DNA from: Planktotalea frisia
GTDB lineage: Bacteria > Pseudomonadota > Alphaproteobacteria > Rhodobacterales > Rhodobacteraceae
NCBI RefSeq assembly: GCF_001890925.1
Contig: NZ_MLCB01000214.1
Coordinates: 1 to 63,235 of the forward strand
DNA: 63,235 nucleotides
Reading direction: 5' to 3'
Below the pieces are notes generated by a model. That model ran no database searches and was not told the origin of the DNA. It saw nothing but the letters and a program-made list of their open reading frames with translations. Below, piece by piece: positions 8,794 to 17,656 of this stretch. Position numbers and translations under genes: made by a program. Numbering within the stretch: position 1 is the first letter of the stretch; the number at the start of each line of letters is the position of its first letter.

Positions 8794-9272
8794 AGCGTGG
8801 CCTCGCGTTTGATGTGTGACAGGCGATCCAAAGCACCCTGTAAAATGTAGGCTGCAGCGATGTTATCAATCACTTCGGCACGCCGTTTTCTTGACGCATC
8901 TGCCTCGAGCAGGGCGCGTTCTGCGGCGACGGTAGACAGGCGTTCGTCCCAATAAGTAATCGGGAGTTCGGACTGCCGCGCAAAGTTGCGCGCGAACGCG
9001 CGTGTTGATTGGCATCGTGGCCCTTCGGAGCCGTCCATATTAAACGGCAGGCCAAGCACAATGCCGCAAATCTCGCGCCCCGCGATGATCTCGCTCAAGC
9101 GCGCGGCATCGGCAGTATATTTGGTGCGTTTGATCGTCTCCAAAGGGGAGGCAACAGAGAGCAAGCCATCACTTACAGCCACCCCAATCGTTTTGGTGCC
9201 AAGGTCGAGACCAATCAGCGCGCGTCCTTGTTGGAGCGTGCTGGCAAAGGTTTCGACGTCTTCATAGATCAT
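8790..9272 (-). CDS. ruvX: RuvX/YqgF family putative pre-16S rRNA nuclease
   Basis: An RNase H-fold nuclease; homologues finish the 5' end of 16S rRNA and were earlier called Holliday junction resolvase-like. The 160-residue protein shows the N-terminal strand with a catalytic Asp, LIGLDLGTKTIGVAVSD, and the later acidic regions VLGLPFNMDGSEGPR and YWDERLSTVAAE. Both ends overlap their neighbours by four bases (ATGA with ccmI upstream and DUF1289 downstream), so expression is coupled. Confidence 0.92.
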   Translation of the reverse strand: MIYEDVETFASTLQQGRALIGLDLGTKTIGVAVSDGLLSVASPLETIKRTKYTADAARLSEIIAGREICGIVLGLPFNMDGSEGPRCQSTRAFARNFARQSELPITYWDERLSTVAAERALLEADASRKRRAEVIDNIAAAYILQGALDRLSHIKREATL

Positions 9273-10501
9273 TGGGTTACCCCGATCCTACGCGCGGTTT
9301 CGTGCACGATGGCCAAGGCGTCAGGGCGATCGCCAAACACGTCTTTTGCGTTTTGCCAGATGAGTGCCGCTTGATCCGCATCGCCGAGTACGCTGAGGGC
9401 CGAAATCAAACGCGCCCATTCCTCTGGGCTACCACCTTCAGTCGCAAGCCGATCAGAGAGTTGCGAGACCATGCCACGGATCATATCTTGGCGATCTTCT
9501 TCGCTCAGCTCTTCAGCATTTTGAATGTCCTCAGCGCTAGGCCCAGTAAGGGATGCATCGCGCAAAGGTGGGAGTTCATATTCCACACCCGCACGGAACG
9601 CGAGTTCCTCGATCTGTTCGCGAATAGGTGGAACCCATCCCGCATCATCAGGGCTTTCTTGCAGCAATGTCGCCCATGCGCGGAAGGCCACATCGGGGCG
9701 GCCCACTTGCAGCATCATCAGGCCGGAATAATAGCGCGCAACGCCGTTCTTGGGATCCTTTTGCAACGTCATCGCCAATGCGCGCTCTGCCAAAGGGGAG
9801 ACATACCCGCCCGCCGCAATCACAAGCATATCTGCGTATGTTGCGTAATCTTCAGCAGTGGCGTCGCTGTCCTTGAGCCGGATCACATCGGCCTGTGCAA
9901 CATGCGCAGCTGCTGCATTGCCAAGACGCATTTCGTGTAGCGCCAAAAGTTTCGCGCCTTCAATATCGTCTGGGCGCTGTTGCACGGCCTCGCGCAGCTT
10001 TTCAATGAGCTCGATGTAAGATTTGGGCGCGTTCGGGTCGATGCCAGCTGCGGGCAGGGACGCTTCTGCGGTTTCTTGGCTCGGACGTTCAGCACGCGCG
10101 ACTTTAGCGGCTTGGATGCGGGTCGCAAGAGCAAGATCGCCGTACCCCGGTGCGCCAAGATCGCGGTAAAGATAGAAAGAGCCACCAACCAGAACCGCGC
10201 CAAGCACTGCAATTGCACCGTAGCGCATCGCCACAGGGCTGCGCAGGTCTGCGTGATCTTCTTGAAGTGCTTTGTCGGCGGCCAGAATGCGCCGTGAGAT
10301 CTCATTGGAAAGACGCTCTGCATCGTCATTGTCGATCACACCGCGCGCGCGGTCGCGCTCTACCTCGGACAGTTGATCGCGGTACACGTTAAGATCAAAC
10401 TCTGCCGCAGGACGTGCCCCTTCATGACCGCGCCACAAAGCAAACGCGAGCAAGCTGCAGGCCCCAGCCGCCAAGACAAATGTTATTAGCCAAAAGGTCA
10501 T
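9269..10501 (-). CDS. ccmI: Cytochrome c maturation protein CcmI
   Basis: A membrane chaperone that holds apocytochrome c for haem ligation by CcmF/CcmH. The 410-residue protein has an N-terminal helix (TFWLITFVLAAGACSLLAFALW), a leucine-zipper-like loop (YRDQLSEVERDRARGVI), a second helix near residue 100 (AIAVLGAVLVGGSFYLY) and a periplasmic TPR region. I chose the ATG at 10501, preceded by AGGAGA, over an upstream start at 10525. It heads the ccmI-ruvX-DUF1289 operon, far from ccmEFH at 39384-43586. Confidence 0.92.
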   Translation of the reverse strand: MTFWLITFVLAAGACSLLAFALWRGHEGARPAAEFDLNVYRDQLSEVERDRARGVIDNDDAERLSNEISRRILAADKALQEDHADLRSPVAMRYGAIAVLGAVLVGGSFYLYRDLGAPGYGDLALATRIQAAKVARAERPSQETAEASLPAAGIDPNAPKSYIELIEKLREAVQQRPDDIEGAKLLALHEMRLGNAAAAHVAQADVIRLKDSDATAEDYATYADMLVIAAGGYVSPLAERALAMTLQKDPKNGVARYYSGLMMLQVGRPDVAFRAWATLLQESPDDAGWVPPIREQIEELAFRAGVEYELPPLRDASLTGPSAEDIQNAEELSEEDRQDMIRGMVSQLSDRLATEGGSPEEWARLISALSVLGDADQAALIWQNAKDVFGDRPDALAIVHETARRIGVTQ

Positions 10502-10802
10502 GACATCTCCTCTTTCGCCACACATCTAGTCTGCAATGGCCGCGAAAAAAAGAGCCAGCGCGCATGTGCTGTCGCGAAACCATAAGATTGCGGTTTTTGT
10601 CGCAGGCCTCAGCGTGCTGGGGCTTTGCATTCGCTCTGTGCTGACTTAGATCAGGATTATCGGGCTTGGTCGTTTTCGCGTGCTTTTTTGTCGGTGCGAG
10701 TATCCTCTTTTCCGCCATCAGGCCCAAAACCAAAGCATGGAGCGAATCCGTTTGCCCAAGCCGAACCTACCGCCGTTTTATCTAACCTTGAGGGTGCCCA
10801 CT
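10502..10802. other. Intergenic region between ccmI and soxB
   Basis: About 300 bases separating divergent ccmI and soxB. I see no convincing small gene and no riboswitch; short frames here have unusual composition. It should hold the promoters for both operons, and a GAGGG ribosome site for soxB lies at 10790-10794. I could not identify a reliable -35/-10 pair or an operator by eye. Confidence 0.5.
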
Positions 10803-12047
10803 ATGAAACGTTATTCAGCCTTTGCCGTCGCGCGCGAAGCTTTGCGTCACCACACAGGTTGGGAGCGCGCGTGGCGATCCCCAGAGCCAAAGGCGAAATA
10901 CGATGTGATCATTGTCGGCGCAGGTGGGCATGGTTTGGCGACCGCGTATTACTTGGGCAAAAATTTCGGCATCACCAATGTTGCGGTGATCGAGAAAGGC
11001 TGGCTTGGCGGCGGGAACACGGGGCGCAACACCACGATCATTCGCTCGAACTACCTGCAAGACCCGTCTGCGGCGATCTATGAAAAGTCGCGCTCACTTT
11101 ATGAGACCTTGTCGCAGGACCTGAACTACAACGTCATGTTCTCACCGCGCGGCGTTTTGATGCTGGCGCAAACCCAACACGAAATTCGCGGCTACAAACG
11201 CACAGCCCATGCGAATGCTTTGCAAGGCGTGCCGACAGAATGGATCGAGCCGGGCAAAGTGAAAGAGATTTGCCCGATCATTGAACTCAACGGCCCGCGA
11301 TATCCGGTCCTTGGTGGCCTTTGGCAAGCACGCGGCGGCACAGCGCGCCACGATGCGGTGGCGTGGGGCTATGCGCGGGCGTGTTCGGACATGGGCATGG
11401 ACATCATTCAAAAATGTGAAGTTACAGGCGTGCGCACCGAGGGCGGTAAAGTCGTGGGCGTCGACACCACCAAAGGTGCGATTGAGTGCGATAAGCTTGG
11501 CGGCGTGGTTGCGGGACATTCATCCGTGCTGGCCGAAATGGCGGGCTTCCGTTTGCCAATGGAAAGTGTCGCCTTGCAAGCGCTGGTGTCAGAACCGATC
11601 AAACCCGCGATGGACATCGTGGTCATGGCCAACACCGTGCACGGCTACCTGAGCCAGTCAGACAAGGGCGAAATGGTCATCGGTGGCGGCACGGACGGCT
11701 ATAACAATTATACACAGCGCGGATCATTCCATCACGTGGAAGAAACCGTGCGCGCGCTTATTGAGACGTTCCCGATGCTATCCCGCCTGAAAATGCTGCG
11801 CCAATGGGGCGGGATTGTCGATGTGACGGGGGATCGCTCGCCTATGCTCACGAAGACGCCAGTTGAGGGCATGTTCATGAACTGCGGTTGGGGCACGGGA
11901 GGTTTCAAAGCCATTCCGGGGTCTGGCTGGGCCATGGCGGAATTGATGGCGAAGGGGGAGTCTCCTTTGACGGAAGAGTTTTCCATGTGGCGGTTCAAAG
12001 AGGGCAAGTTCATTGATGAGAGCGTTGCTGCGGGGGTGGCTCACTAA
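10803..12047 (+). CDS. soxB: Sarcosine oxidase, beta subunit
   Basis: The FAD/FMN-binding subunit of heterotetrameric sarcosine oxidase, which demethylates sarcosine to glycine and yields methylene-tetrahydrofolate and H2O2. The dinucleotide-binding motif VIIVGAGGHGLATAYYL lies at residues 36-51, and the DAO-fold C-terminus includes MNCGWGTGGFKAIPGSGW. The ATG at 10803 has GAGGG eight bases upstream and gives 414 residues, close to known SoxB; the frame extends upstream but without a better start. Its stop overlaps by four bases the stop of a small gene on the other strand; soxD follows. Confidence 0.96.
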   Translation: MKRYSAFAVAREALRHHTGWERAWRSPEPKAKYDVIIVGAGGHGLATAYYLGKNFGITNVAVIEKGWLGGGNTGRNTTIIRSNYLQDPSAAIYEKSRSLYETLSQDLNYNVMFSPRGVLMLAQTQHEIRGYKRTAHANALQGVPTEWIEPGKVKEICPIIELNGPRYPVLGGLWQARGGTARHDAVAWGYARACSDMGMDIIQKCEVTGVRTEGGKVVGVDTTKGAIECDKLGGVVAGHSSVLAEMAGFRLPMESVALQALVSEPIKPAMDIVVMANTVHGYLSQSDKGEMVIGGGTDGYNNYTQRGSFHHVEETVRALIETFPMLSRLKMLRQWGGIVDVTGDRSPMLTKTPVEGMFMNCGWGTGGFKAIPGSGWAMAELMAKGESPLTEEFSMWRFKEGKFIDESVAAGVAH

Positions 12048-12241
12048 TGTTTGAGATGCGTAAACGCAGTTCTCGCGGCCATTTCGTCCTGCACACGGGT
12101 CGCCGCGCGATCAGTCTCGGTTTCAGTACCAAGCTGGTTAAAGTCATGCTTCAAAAGAACCTTGCCCTTGCGGCGTTCATAAAGGGCCATGCTAATGCCC
12201 AAAACGAACACACCACCAATGACCCAATACAATATATTCAT
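12044..12241 (-). CDS. Small single-span membrane protein, antisense within the sox operon
   Basis: A 65-residue protein on the minus strand in the 244-base gap between soxB and soxD. It has one clear membrane helix (residues 3-21, ILYWVIGGVFVLGISMALY) followed by a positive cluster (ERRKGK) and a charged tail, suggesting a type I/III bitopic protein. I chose the ATG at 12241 with a weak GGTGG site; a longer frame begins at 12313 and would overlap soxD. Codon choice resembles the neighbours. The plus-strand frame in the same gap is far less protein-like. Function unknown. Confidence 0.6.
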   Translation of the reverse strand: MNILYWVIGGVFVLGISMALYERRKGKVLLKHDFNQLGTETETDRAATRVQDEMAARTAFTHLKH

Positions 12242-12291
12242 GCCACCATCTTGCGCGTGAACCCGAAGAAAATCAAGCTGGAGGCCTGCCC

Positions 12292-12621
12292 ATGCTGATC
12301 CTAGAATGTCCATGCTGCGGCGTTACAGGCGAAGAAACGGAATTCCATGCGGGAGGCGAGGCGCATCTCAAGCGGCACTCGGTTGGCTCTACGGATGATC
12401 AATTCGAAGAGTATCTGTTCATGCGGGAAAACCCGCGTGGCGTTCATCTGGAACGCTGGCGTCATAACAATGGTTGCGGCAAGTGGTTTCACGCGGCGCG
12501 CTGCACGATGACCCTCGAGGTGTTTGGCACATATCCCGCGCAGACCTATGAGCCACCCCAAGAGATCAAGGATGCGATCAGCGCCAAACGGCCCGGCTGG
12601 TCTTGGAGGAACTTCTCATGA
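12292..12621 (+). CDS. soxD: Sarcosine oxidase, delta subunit
   Basis: The small zinc-binding subunit of heterotetrameric sarcosine oxidase, which stabilises the complex. The 109-residue protein has the expected ligands: C6 and C9 in ECPCCG, H58 and C62 in RHNNGCGKWFH. The aromatic, basic C-terminus (KRPGWSWRNFS) is typical. Its stop overlaps the soxA start as ATGA. It is separated from soxB by an antisense gene, which is unusual for this operon. Confidence 0.95.
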   Translation: MLILECPCCGVTGEETEFHAGGEAHLKRHSVGSTDDQFEEYLFMRENPRGVHLERWRHNNGCGKWFHAARCTMTLEVFGTYPAQTYEPPQEIKDAISAKRPGWSWRNFS

Positions 12622-15600
12622 GCACACGTTTAAAGACTGGCGGTCGTTTCACGGACGGCGGCGCGCAGCTCTCGTTTGATTTCAATGGAAAAAAACTGAA
12701 GGGTGTCGAGGGAGACACGCTTGCCTCTGCCTTGCTCGCCAATGATCAGATGATGGTGGGGCGGTCGTTTAAATACCACCGTCCGCGTGGGATTGTGGCC
12801 TCAGGTGGTGAAGAGCCGAACGCGCTGTTCAACATGGGCGGCACGGATGATTTCGAGCCGAACCAACGCGCGACGGTGACAGAGCTGTTTGACGGTCTGA
12901 AGATCACGTCGCAGAACCATTGGCCCAGCCTTGAGTTCGATATCGGCGCGATTAACAAGCATCTGAGCCGCTTTTTGCCTGCTGGCTTTTATTACAAAAT
13001 GTTCATCCATCCGCGTCCTTTGTGGAAGCATGTCTATGAGCCGTTTATTCGCCAATCCGCAGGTCTCGGCAAAGCGCCGCGCGCGCAGGATCGTGATCCC
13101 GACACCTACGAGCATTTCTATCATTTCACCGATGTGATGGTGGTTGGCGGCGGTGTCGCGGGCTTGCAAGCGGCCTATGCGGCGGCGCTCACGGGTGTGA
13201 AGGTTTTGCTGGTTGAGCAGACTGCCCATTGGGGCGGACGCGCGCCTGTGGATGGCGGTGAGGTCGATGGCCTGCCTGTGGGTAACTATGTGGATAACCT
13301 TGTCGCTGAGCTGAGCGCGATGGACAATGTCACAATGCGCACACGGATGATGGGCGCGGGCGTTTATGATCATGGCTATGTGCTCGGATACGAGCGTTTG
13401 CGCGATCATCAGCCTGCCGAGATTGGCCCACGTCATCGCCTTTGGCGCATTCGCGCGGCTCAGATCGTCACGGCGACAGGCGCAATTGAGCGGCCTTTGA
13501 GTTTTGCAGGAAATGATGTGCCTGGCGTGATGCTCGCAGGGGCTGTGCGTGATTATGCGGTGAACTTCGGTGTCTCCATCGGGGATCGCACGGTTGTTGT
13601 GACCAACAATGATGATGCTTATCGTACTGCGATCACGCTCAAAGGGCTCGGCCTTGACGTCCCATGCATCATTGATGCGCGCGCAGGCGGCGGTGGTGCT
13701 TTGGCCGAAGACGCGAAAGCGCTTGGGATACGTGTCGAAAACGGCAAGGCCATCGCAAAGGTCAAAGGCACCAAGCGCGTCACAGGCGTGTCGCTTTGCG
13801 TACAAGCTGGTGAAGGCGCTGAACTGGAAGAAATCGCATGTGATGCGGTTGCAATGTCGGGCGGTTGGTCGCCTGTTGTGCACCTGTGGTCCCATTGCGG
13901 TGGCAAGCTGATTTGGGACGAACAGCAAAGCCATTTCCGCCCTGATGCAGAGCGTCCGCCAATGGGTGCCACTGGCGAGGGTTTCGTTTCTGTCGCGGGG
14001 TCTGCGAACGGTCATTTGCAGCTTGCTGAGTTGATTGGTGACGCGCACGGCGCAGGTCTTGCAGCTGGTCGTGCGGCTGGCGGGAATGCTGCAAAAGCAA
14101 CTATTCCAGAGGGCGCGCCAACGTCTGAAAACCCAGTCGAGCCGGTCTGGTTAATGCCGCAAGGTGCCGGAATAAAGTTGCGTTCTAAGACATGGCTTGA
14201 TTATCAGAACGACGTAAAGGTCTCGGATGTGCAACTGGCTGCGCAAGAAGGTTTCGAGAGCGTCGAGCATGCCAAGCGCTACACGACTTTGGGAATGGCA
14301 ACGGATCAAGGTAAATTGAGTAACATCAATGGTCTGGCGGTCCTTTCTGATGCATTGGGTCAACCTATTCCGCAGACTGGAACAACCACTTTCCGCCCCC
14401 CATATACACCAATTTCTATGGGTGCGATTGGCGGCGAAGCACGTGGAAAGGTGTTCCAGCCTTTGCGCAAAACACCGCTCTATGAGTGGAGCGATACACA
14501 TGGGTCCGACTGGGAGCCCGTTGGTGCATGGCGTCGACCGTTCGCTTATTTGCAGCCTGGTGAAAGTGTCCATGATGCAGTGAACCGCGAAGTGAAGAAC
14601 ACGCGCGAGAACTTGGGTCTGCTGGATGCATCAACGCTGGGTAAGCTGATTGTCAAAGGACCGGACGCGGGTAAGTTTCTCGACATGCTCTACACCAATA
14701 TGATGAGCACGTTGAAGGTGGGCAAATGCCGCTATGGGTTGATGTGTTCAGAGAACGGTTTCTTGATTGATGACGGCGTTGTTGCGCGGCTCGATGAGGA
14801 AACATTCCTGTGCCACACGACGACCGGTGGGGCCGACACGATCCATGGTCACATGGAGGAGTGGTTGCAAACAGAATGGTGGGATTGGAACGTTTACGTT
14901 GCCAATGTTACAGAGCAGTTTGCGCAGATCGCGGTCGTTGGTCCAAACGCGCGCAAGGTCTTGGAAAAGCTTGGTGGCATGGATGTCTCGAAAGAGGCAT
15001 TGGCATTCATGGAATGGGCTGACGGCACGATTGGCGGCTTTGATGCGCGTGTCTTCCGTATCTCTTTCTCGGGTGAGTTGAGCTATGAGATTGCGGTCCC
15101 CGCGAGCCAAGGATTGGCGTTCTGGGAAGCGTTGATTGAAGCAGGGGAAGAGTTCGGCGCGATGCCTTATGGCACGGAAACGCTGCATATTCTGCGCGCT
15201 GAAAAAGGCTTCATCATGATCGGGGACGAGACTGACGGGACGGTTATCCCGCAGGACCTGAACTTGCACTGGGCTTTGTCCAAGAAGAAAGAAGACTACC
15301 TTGGCAAACGCGCGCATCAGCGTAGCCATATGGCGGACACGGATCGTTGGAAGCTGGTCGGGCTGGAGACTGTGGATAAGTCGGTGTTGCCTGATGGCGC
15401 TTATGCGGTGGAAGAGGGCGTGAACGCCAACGGTCAACGCAACATGTTTGGGCGCGTGACCTCGACCTACTATTCTGCGAACCTAGAGCGCGGGATTGCG
15501 ATGGGTTTGGTGAAGAATGGACCTGACCGCATGGGTGAGGTGATTGAGTTTCCAAAAACTGATGGCACAATCATCAAGGCAAAGATTGTCGATCCTGTGA

Positions 15601-15635
15601 TATATGACCCAGAGGGGGCGAAGCAAAATGTCTAA
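12618..15635 (+). CDS. soxA: Sarcosine oxidase, alpha subunit
   Basis: The large NAD- and folate-handling subunit of sarcosine oxidase. The order is: an N-terminal ferredoxin-like region (residues 1-100, VGRSFKYHRPRGIVASGGEEPNA), an NAD-binding Rossmann domain with GGGVAG at 177-182, and a C-terminal GcvT/aminomethyltransferase-fold domain (from about residue 600) that transfers the methyl group to tetrahydrofolate. The ATG at 12618 has a GGAGGA site seven bases upstream and overlaps the soxD stop; the frame's TTG at 12603 is rejected. The 1005-residue length is normal. It overlaps soxG by eight bases. Confidence 0.96.
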   Translation: MSTRLKTGGRFTDGGAQLSFDFNGKKLKGVEGDTLASALLANDQMMVGRSFKYHRPRGIVASGGEEPNALFNMGGTDDFEPNQRATVTELFDGLKITSQNHWPSLEFDIGAINKHLSRFLPAGFYYKMFIHPRPLWKHVYEPFIRQSAGLGKAPRAQDRDPDTYEHFYHFTDVMVVGGGVAGLQAAYAAALTGVKVLLVEQTAHWGGRAPVDGGEVDGLPVGNYVDNLVAELSAMDNVTMRTRMMGAGVYDHGYVLGYERLRDHQPAEIGPRHRLWRIRAAQIVTATGAIERPLSFAGNDVPGVMLAGAVRDYAVNFGVSIGDRTVVVTNNDDAYRTAITLKGLGLDVPCIIDARAGGGGALAEDAKALGIRVENGKAIAKVKGTKRVTGVSLCVQAGEGAELEEIACDAVAMSGGWSPVVHLWSHCGGKLIWDEQQSHFRPDAERPPMGATGEGFVSVAGSANGHLQLAELIGDAHGAGLAAGRAAGGNAAKATIPEGAPTSENPVEPVWLMPQGAGIKLRSKTWLDYQNDVKVSDVQLAAQEGFESVEHAKRYTTLGMATDQGKLSNINGLAVLSDALGQPIPQTGTTTFRPPYTPISMGAIGGEARGKVFQPLRKTPLYEWSDTHGSDWEPVGAWRRPFAYLQPGESVHDAVNREVKNTRENLGLLDASTLGKLIVKGPDAGKFLDMLYTNMMSTLKVGKCRYGLMCSENGFLIDDGVVARLDEETFLCHTTTGGADTIHGHMEEWLQTEWWDWNVYVANVTEQFAQIAVVGPNARKVLEKLGGMDVSKEALAFMEWADGTIGGFDARVFRISFSGELSYEIAVPASQGLAFWEALIEAGEEFGAMPYGTETLHILRAEKGFIMIGDETDGTVIPQDLNLHWALSKKKEDYLGKRAHQRSHMADTDRWKLVGLETVDKSVLPDGAYAVEEGVNANGQRNMFGRVTSTYYSANLERGIAMGLVKNGPDRMGEVIEFPKTDGTIIKAKIVDPVIYDPEGAKQNV

Positions 15636-16194
15636 TGCTGTGAGCGCGTTGCAGGGTGCTGCCTTTAGCGATGGGATCGCTGAGGTTCGTGAGTTGGGCC
15701 TGCGTGGAATGATCACGTTGCGCGGTGATCTGAGTGATAAAAAGCTGATCAAAGCAGTGAAAGCGGTTGCCGGCGCGATGCCAGAGCAGCGCAAGATTGC
15801 ATTAAAAGGTGACGCTGGCGCGGCTTGGATGAGCCTTGATGAGCTGTTGCTGATGGTGCCGCACAGCGACGCACTTGGCACAGTTGAGACGTTGAATTCG
15901 GCGTTGAACGGCACGCATTTCTTGGCGGCGAATGTGTCTGATGCGCGTGCTGTGTTTGAAGTGTCTGGGCCATACGCACGTGACGTGATGGCGAAACTTG
16001 CACCTGTCGATTTCGCGCCGGATGCGTTCGAGATGGGGATGTTTCGGCGCTCGCGCATGGCTCAGGTGCCCGCGGCCTTCTGGATGAGCGACGAGGACGC
16101 GTTCCGCGTCGTGTGTTTCCGCTCTGTTGGCGAATACATGTTCGATTTGCTCAGCGTGGCGGCGCAGACAGGGTCCGAGGTGGACGTCTTCTAA
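15628..16194 (+). CDS. soxG: Sarcosine oxidase, gamma subunit
   Basis: The fourth subunit of heterotetrameric sarcosine oxidase, a small GcvT-like protein that completes the folate site. The 188-residue product includes ELGLRGMITLRGDLSD near the N-terminus and FEVSGPYARDVMAKLAPVDF in the second half, typical of SoxG. The ATG at 15628 follows AGAGGGGG and lies inside the end of soxA; the earlier ATG at 15604 is rejected. It ends the sox operon, with sodB 112 bases on. Confidence 0.92.
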   Translation: MSNAVSALQGAAFSDGIAEVRELGLRGMITLRGDLSDKKLIKAVKAVAGAMPEQRKIALKGDAGAAWMSLDELLLMVPHSDALGTVETLNSALNGTHFLAANVSDARAVFEVSGPYARDVMAKLAPVDFAPDAFEMGMFRRSRMAQVPAAFWMSDEDAFRVVCFRSVGEYMFDLLSVAAQTGSEVDVF

Positions 16195-16305
16195 TCAGTA
16201 CTGCTTTGCTGTATATCGACGAAACACGCGAACCAGCCCTTGACCTTACGGGCTGCGCGCTCTCTATCTGATCCCAGAGACATTCAAATTGAAAGGCCCC
16301 TTAAA

Positions 16306-16905
16306 ATGGCATTCGAACTTCCAAAACTCCCATACGCACATGACGCTTTGACGGATCTTGGCATGTCCAAAGAGACGCTGGAGTATCACCATGATCTGCA
16401 CCACAAAGCCTATGTCGACAACGGCAACAAGCTGATTGCGGGCACGGAATGGGAGGGTAAATCCCTCGAAGAGATCATCACTGGCACGTATGATGCGTCC
16501 TCAGTTGCGCAGAATGGCATCTTCAACAACATCAGCCAGCTTTGGAACCACAACCAGTTCTGGGAGATGATGGGGCCTGGACAATCCTCGATGCCATCCG
16601 AGTTGGAAGCAGCGATCAAGGAGAGCTTTGGCTCTGTTGACGCGTTCAAAGAGCAGTTTGCTGCGGCTGGCGCGGGTCAGTTCGGTTCTGGCTGGGCATG
16701 GTTGGTGAAGAACGCTGACGGTGGTTTGGCTGTGACAAAAACAGAAAACGGCGTTAACCCGCTTTGCTTTGGCCAGACAGCGTTGCTTGGGTGTGATGTT
16801 TGGGAGCATTCCTACTACATCGATTTCCGCAACAAGCGTCCTGCGTATCTGTCCAACTTTATGGACAACCTGGTCAACTGGGAGAACGTTGCCTCACGTA
16901 TGTGA
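16306..16905 (+). CDS. sodB: Superoxide dismutase, Fe/Mn family
   Basis: It converts superoxide to H2O2 and O2 in the cytoplasm. The 199-residue protein shows the metal ligands of the family: H28 in LEYHHDLHHKAYVDN, the His of QLWNHNQFW, and Asp and His of CDVWEHSYYIDF. A Gln three residues before WNH is the iron-type arrangement. The ATG at 16306 gives the family's usual MAFELPKLPY start. A possible promoter (TTGACC at 16241-16246 with TATCTG downstream) lies in the 5' gap. A strong terminator follows. Confidence 0.95.
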   Translation: MAFELPKLPYAHDALTDLGMSKETLEYHHDLHHKAYVDNGNKLIAGTEWEGKSLEEIITGTYDASSVAQNGIFNNISQLWNHNQFWEMMGPGQSSMPSELEAAIKESFGSVDAFKEQFAAAGAGQFGSGWAWLVKNADGGLAVTKTENGVNPLCFGQTALLGCDVWEHSYYIDFRNKRPAYLSNFMDNLVNWENVASRM

Positions 16906-16928
16906 GACCGGTATTCTTTTGTGAACTG

Positions 16929-16964
16929 AAAAACGCCGCTCGAAACATTCGGGCGGCGTTTTTT
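16929..16964 (+). terminator. Rho-independent terminator of sodB
   Basis: The arm AAACGCCGC is complementary to GCGGCGTTT across a short loop, and the hairpin runs directly into six T. It lies 24 bases after the sodB stop. Confidence 0.9.
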
Positions 16965-16986
16965 GTGCGCATGGGACGCTCCGCGG

Positions 16987-17010
16987 GAAGTTTATTTGGA
17001 AAGATGAAGG
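16987..17010 (+). repeat. Dispersed intergenic repeat, copy 1
   Basis: The 24-base stretch beginning GAAGTTTA and ending GGAAAGATGAAGG recurs at 49155-49178 with only the three bases between GAAGTTTA and GGAAAG changed. It lies in the short gap between the sodB terminator and the convergent LOG gene. Similar sequences, often joined to a GC-rich hairpin, are in my experience common between genes in roseobacters. Confidence 0.7.
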
Positions 17011-17017
17011 CGGCAAA

Positions 17018-17557
17018 TCAGAGCAACAGTTTGATTGCCTCCTCGGGCATTGCAGCGATTTTGAAGAAGTCTTTGACGGAGTTTTTGGCAAAGCCTTGTG
17101 CGATTACATGATCGAGAAGGGCAAGGAGCGGATCCCAGTAATCGTTGGTATTGATCAGCACGATTGGCTTGCTGTGCAGCCCGAGTTGCGCCCATGTGAG
17201 CACTTCAAAGAATTCATCGAGCGAGCCTGCACCACCGGGAAGCAAAGCGATGGCGTCTGAATTCATGAACATGACTTTCTTACGCTCATGCATGTTTTCG
17301 GTGACGATATATGAGGTAAGATCGGTTTTACCGACTTCCCAATTCACCAGATGTTGTGGGATTACGCCAAAGGTATTGGCGTCGTTTGCTTGTGCCGCGC
17401 GGGCAACGCGACCCATAAGCCCCACATCACCAGCACCATAAACAAGGCGCATTTTGTGTTCCGCAATCAGTGTGCCAAGTCGCTCAGCCGCCGCGCCATA
17501 GGCAGGGCTATTTCCATCGGATGCGCCACAAAAGACACAAATTGAACGTTGATGCAT
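17018..17557 (-). CDS. LOG family protein (TIGR00730 Rossmann fold)
   Basis: A 179-residue protein of the LONELY GUY/lysine decarboxylase-like family; characterised members are cytokinin nucleotide phosphoribohydrolases or AMP/PPGN nucleosidases. It has ICVFCGASDGNSPAYG at the start, YGAGDVGLMG, and the core motif LLPGGAGSLDEFFE, where the usual Thr of PGGxGTxxE is Ser. The ATG at 17557 has an AAGGA site; the frame runs 289 codons further upstream, but that part is antisense to the LysM gene and not protein-like. It is divergent from the LysM gene. Confidence 0.9.
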   Translation of the reverse strand: MHQRSICVFCGASDGNSPAYGAAAERLGTLIAEHKMRLVYGAGDVGLMGRVARAAQANDANTFGVIPQHLVNWEVGKTDLTSYIVTENMHERKKVMFMNSDAIALLPGGAGSLDEFFEVLTWAQLGLHSKPIVLINTNDYWDPLLALLDHVIAQGFAKNSVKDFFKIAAMPEEAIKLLL

Positions 17558-17656
17558 CACGTGATCCTTATTTTCAGTGTTTTGACCGCTCATGTCATGT
17601 TTGCTATACACGCGCAAATCCTGCTGCAAAAGCGGGCATATCGGAGATGGGTTACA

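Noticed and set aside
10502-10802. Possible riboswitch upstream of soxB
   Set aside because: I found no recognisable glycine, SAM or THF aptamer core in the leader.
12047-12298. 83-codon plus-strand frame between soxB and soxD
   Set aside because: It has no membrane or domain signal and random-looking composition; the minus-strand frame in the same gap is much better.
12801-14048. 415-codon minus-strand frame inside soxA
   Set aside because: It is the mirror of a strongly conserved soxA region, with Arg/His/Cys-rich composition and no family motif.
16241-16275. TTGACC / TATCTG as the sodB promoter
   Set aside because: The spacing (about 19 bases) is long and the match moderate, so it is mentioned only in the sodB entry and not listed as a feature.
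17018-17557. Ser in place of Thr in the PGGxGTxxE motif of the LOG protein as a sign of inactivity
   Set aside because: Ser can replace Thr conservatively, and the rest of the active site is intact.
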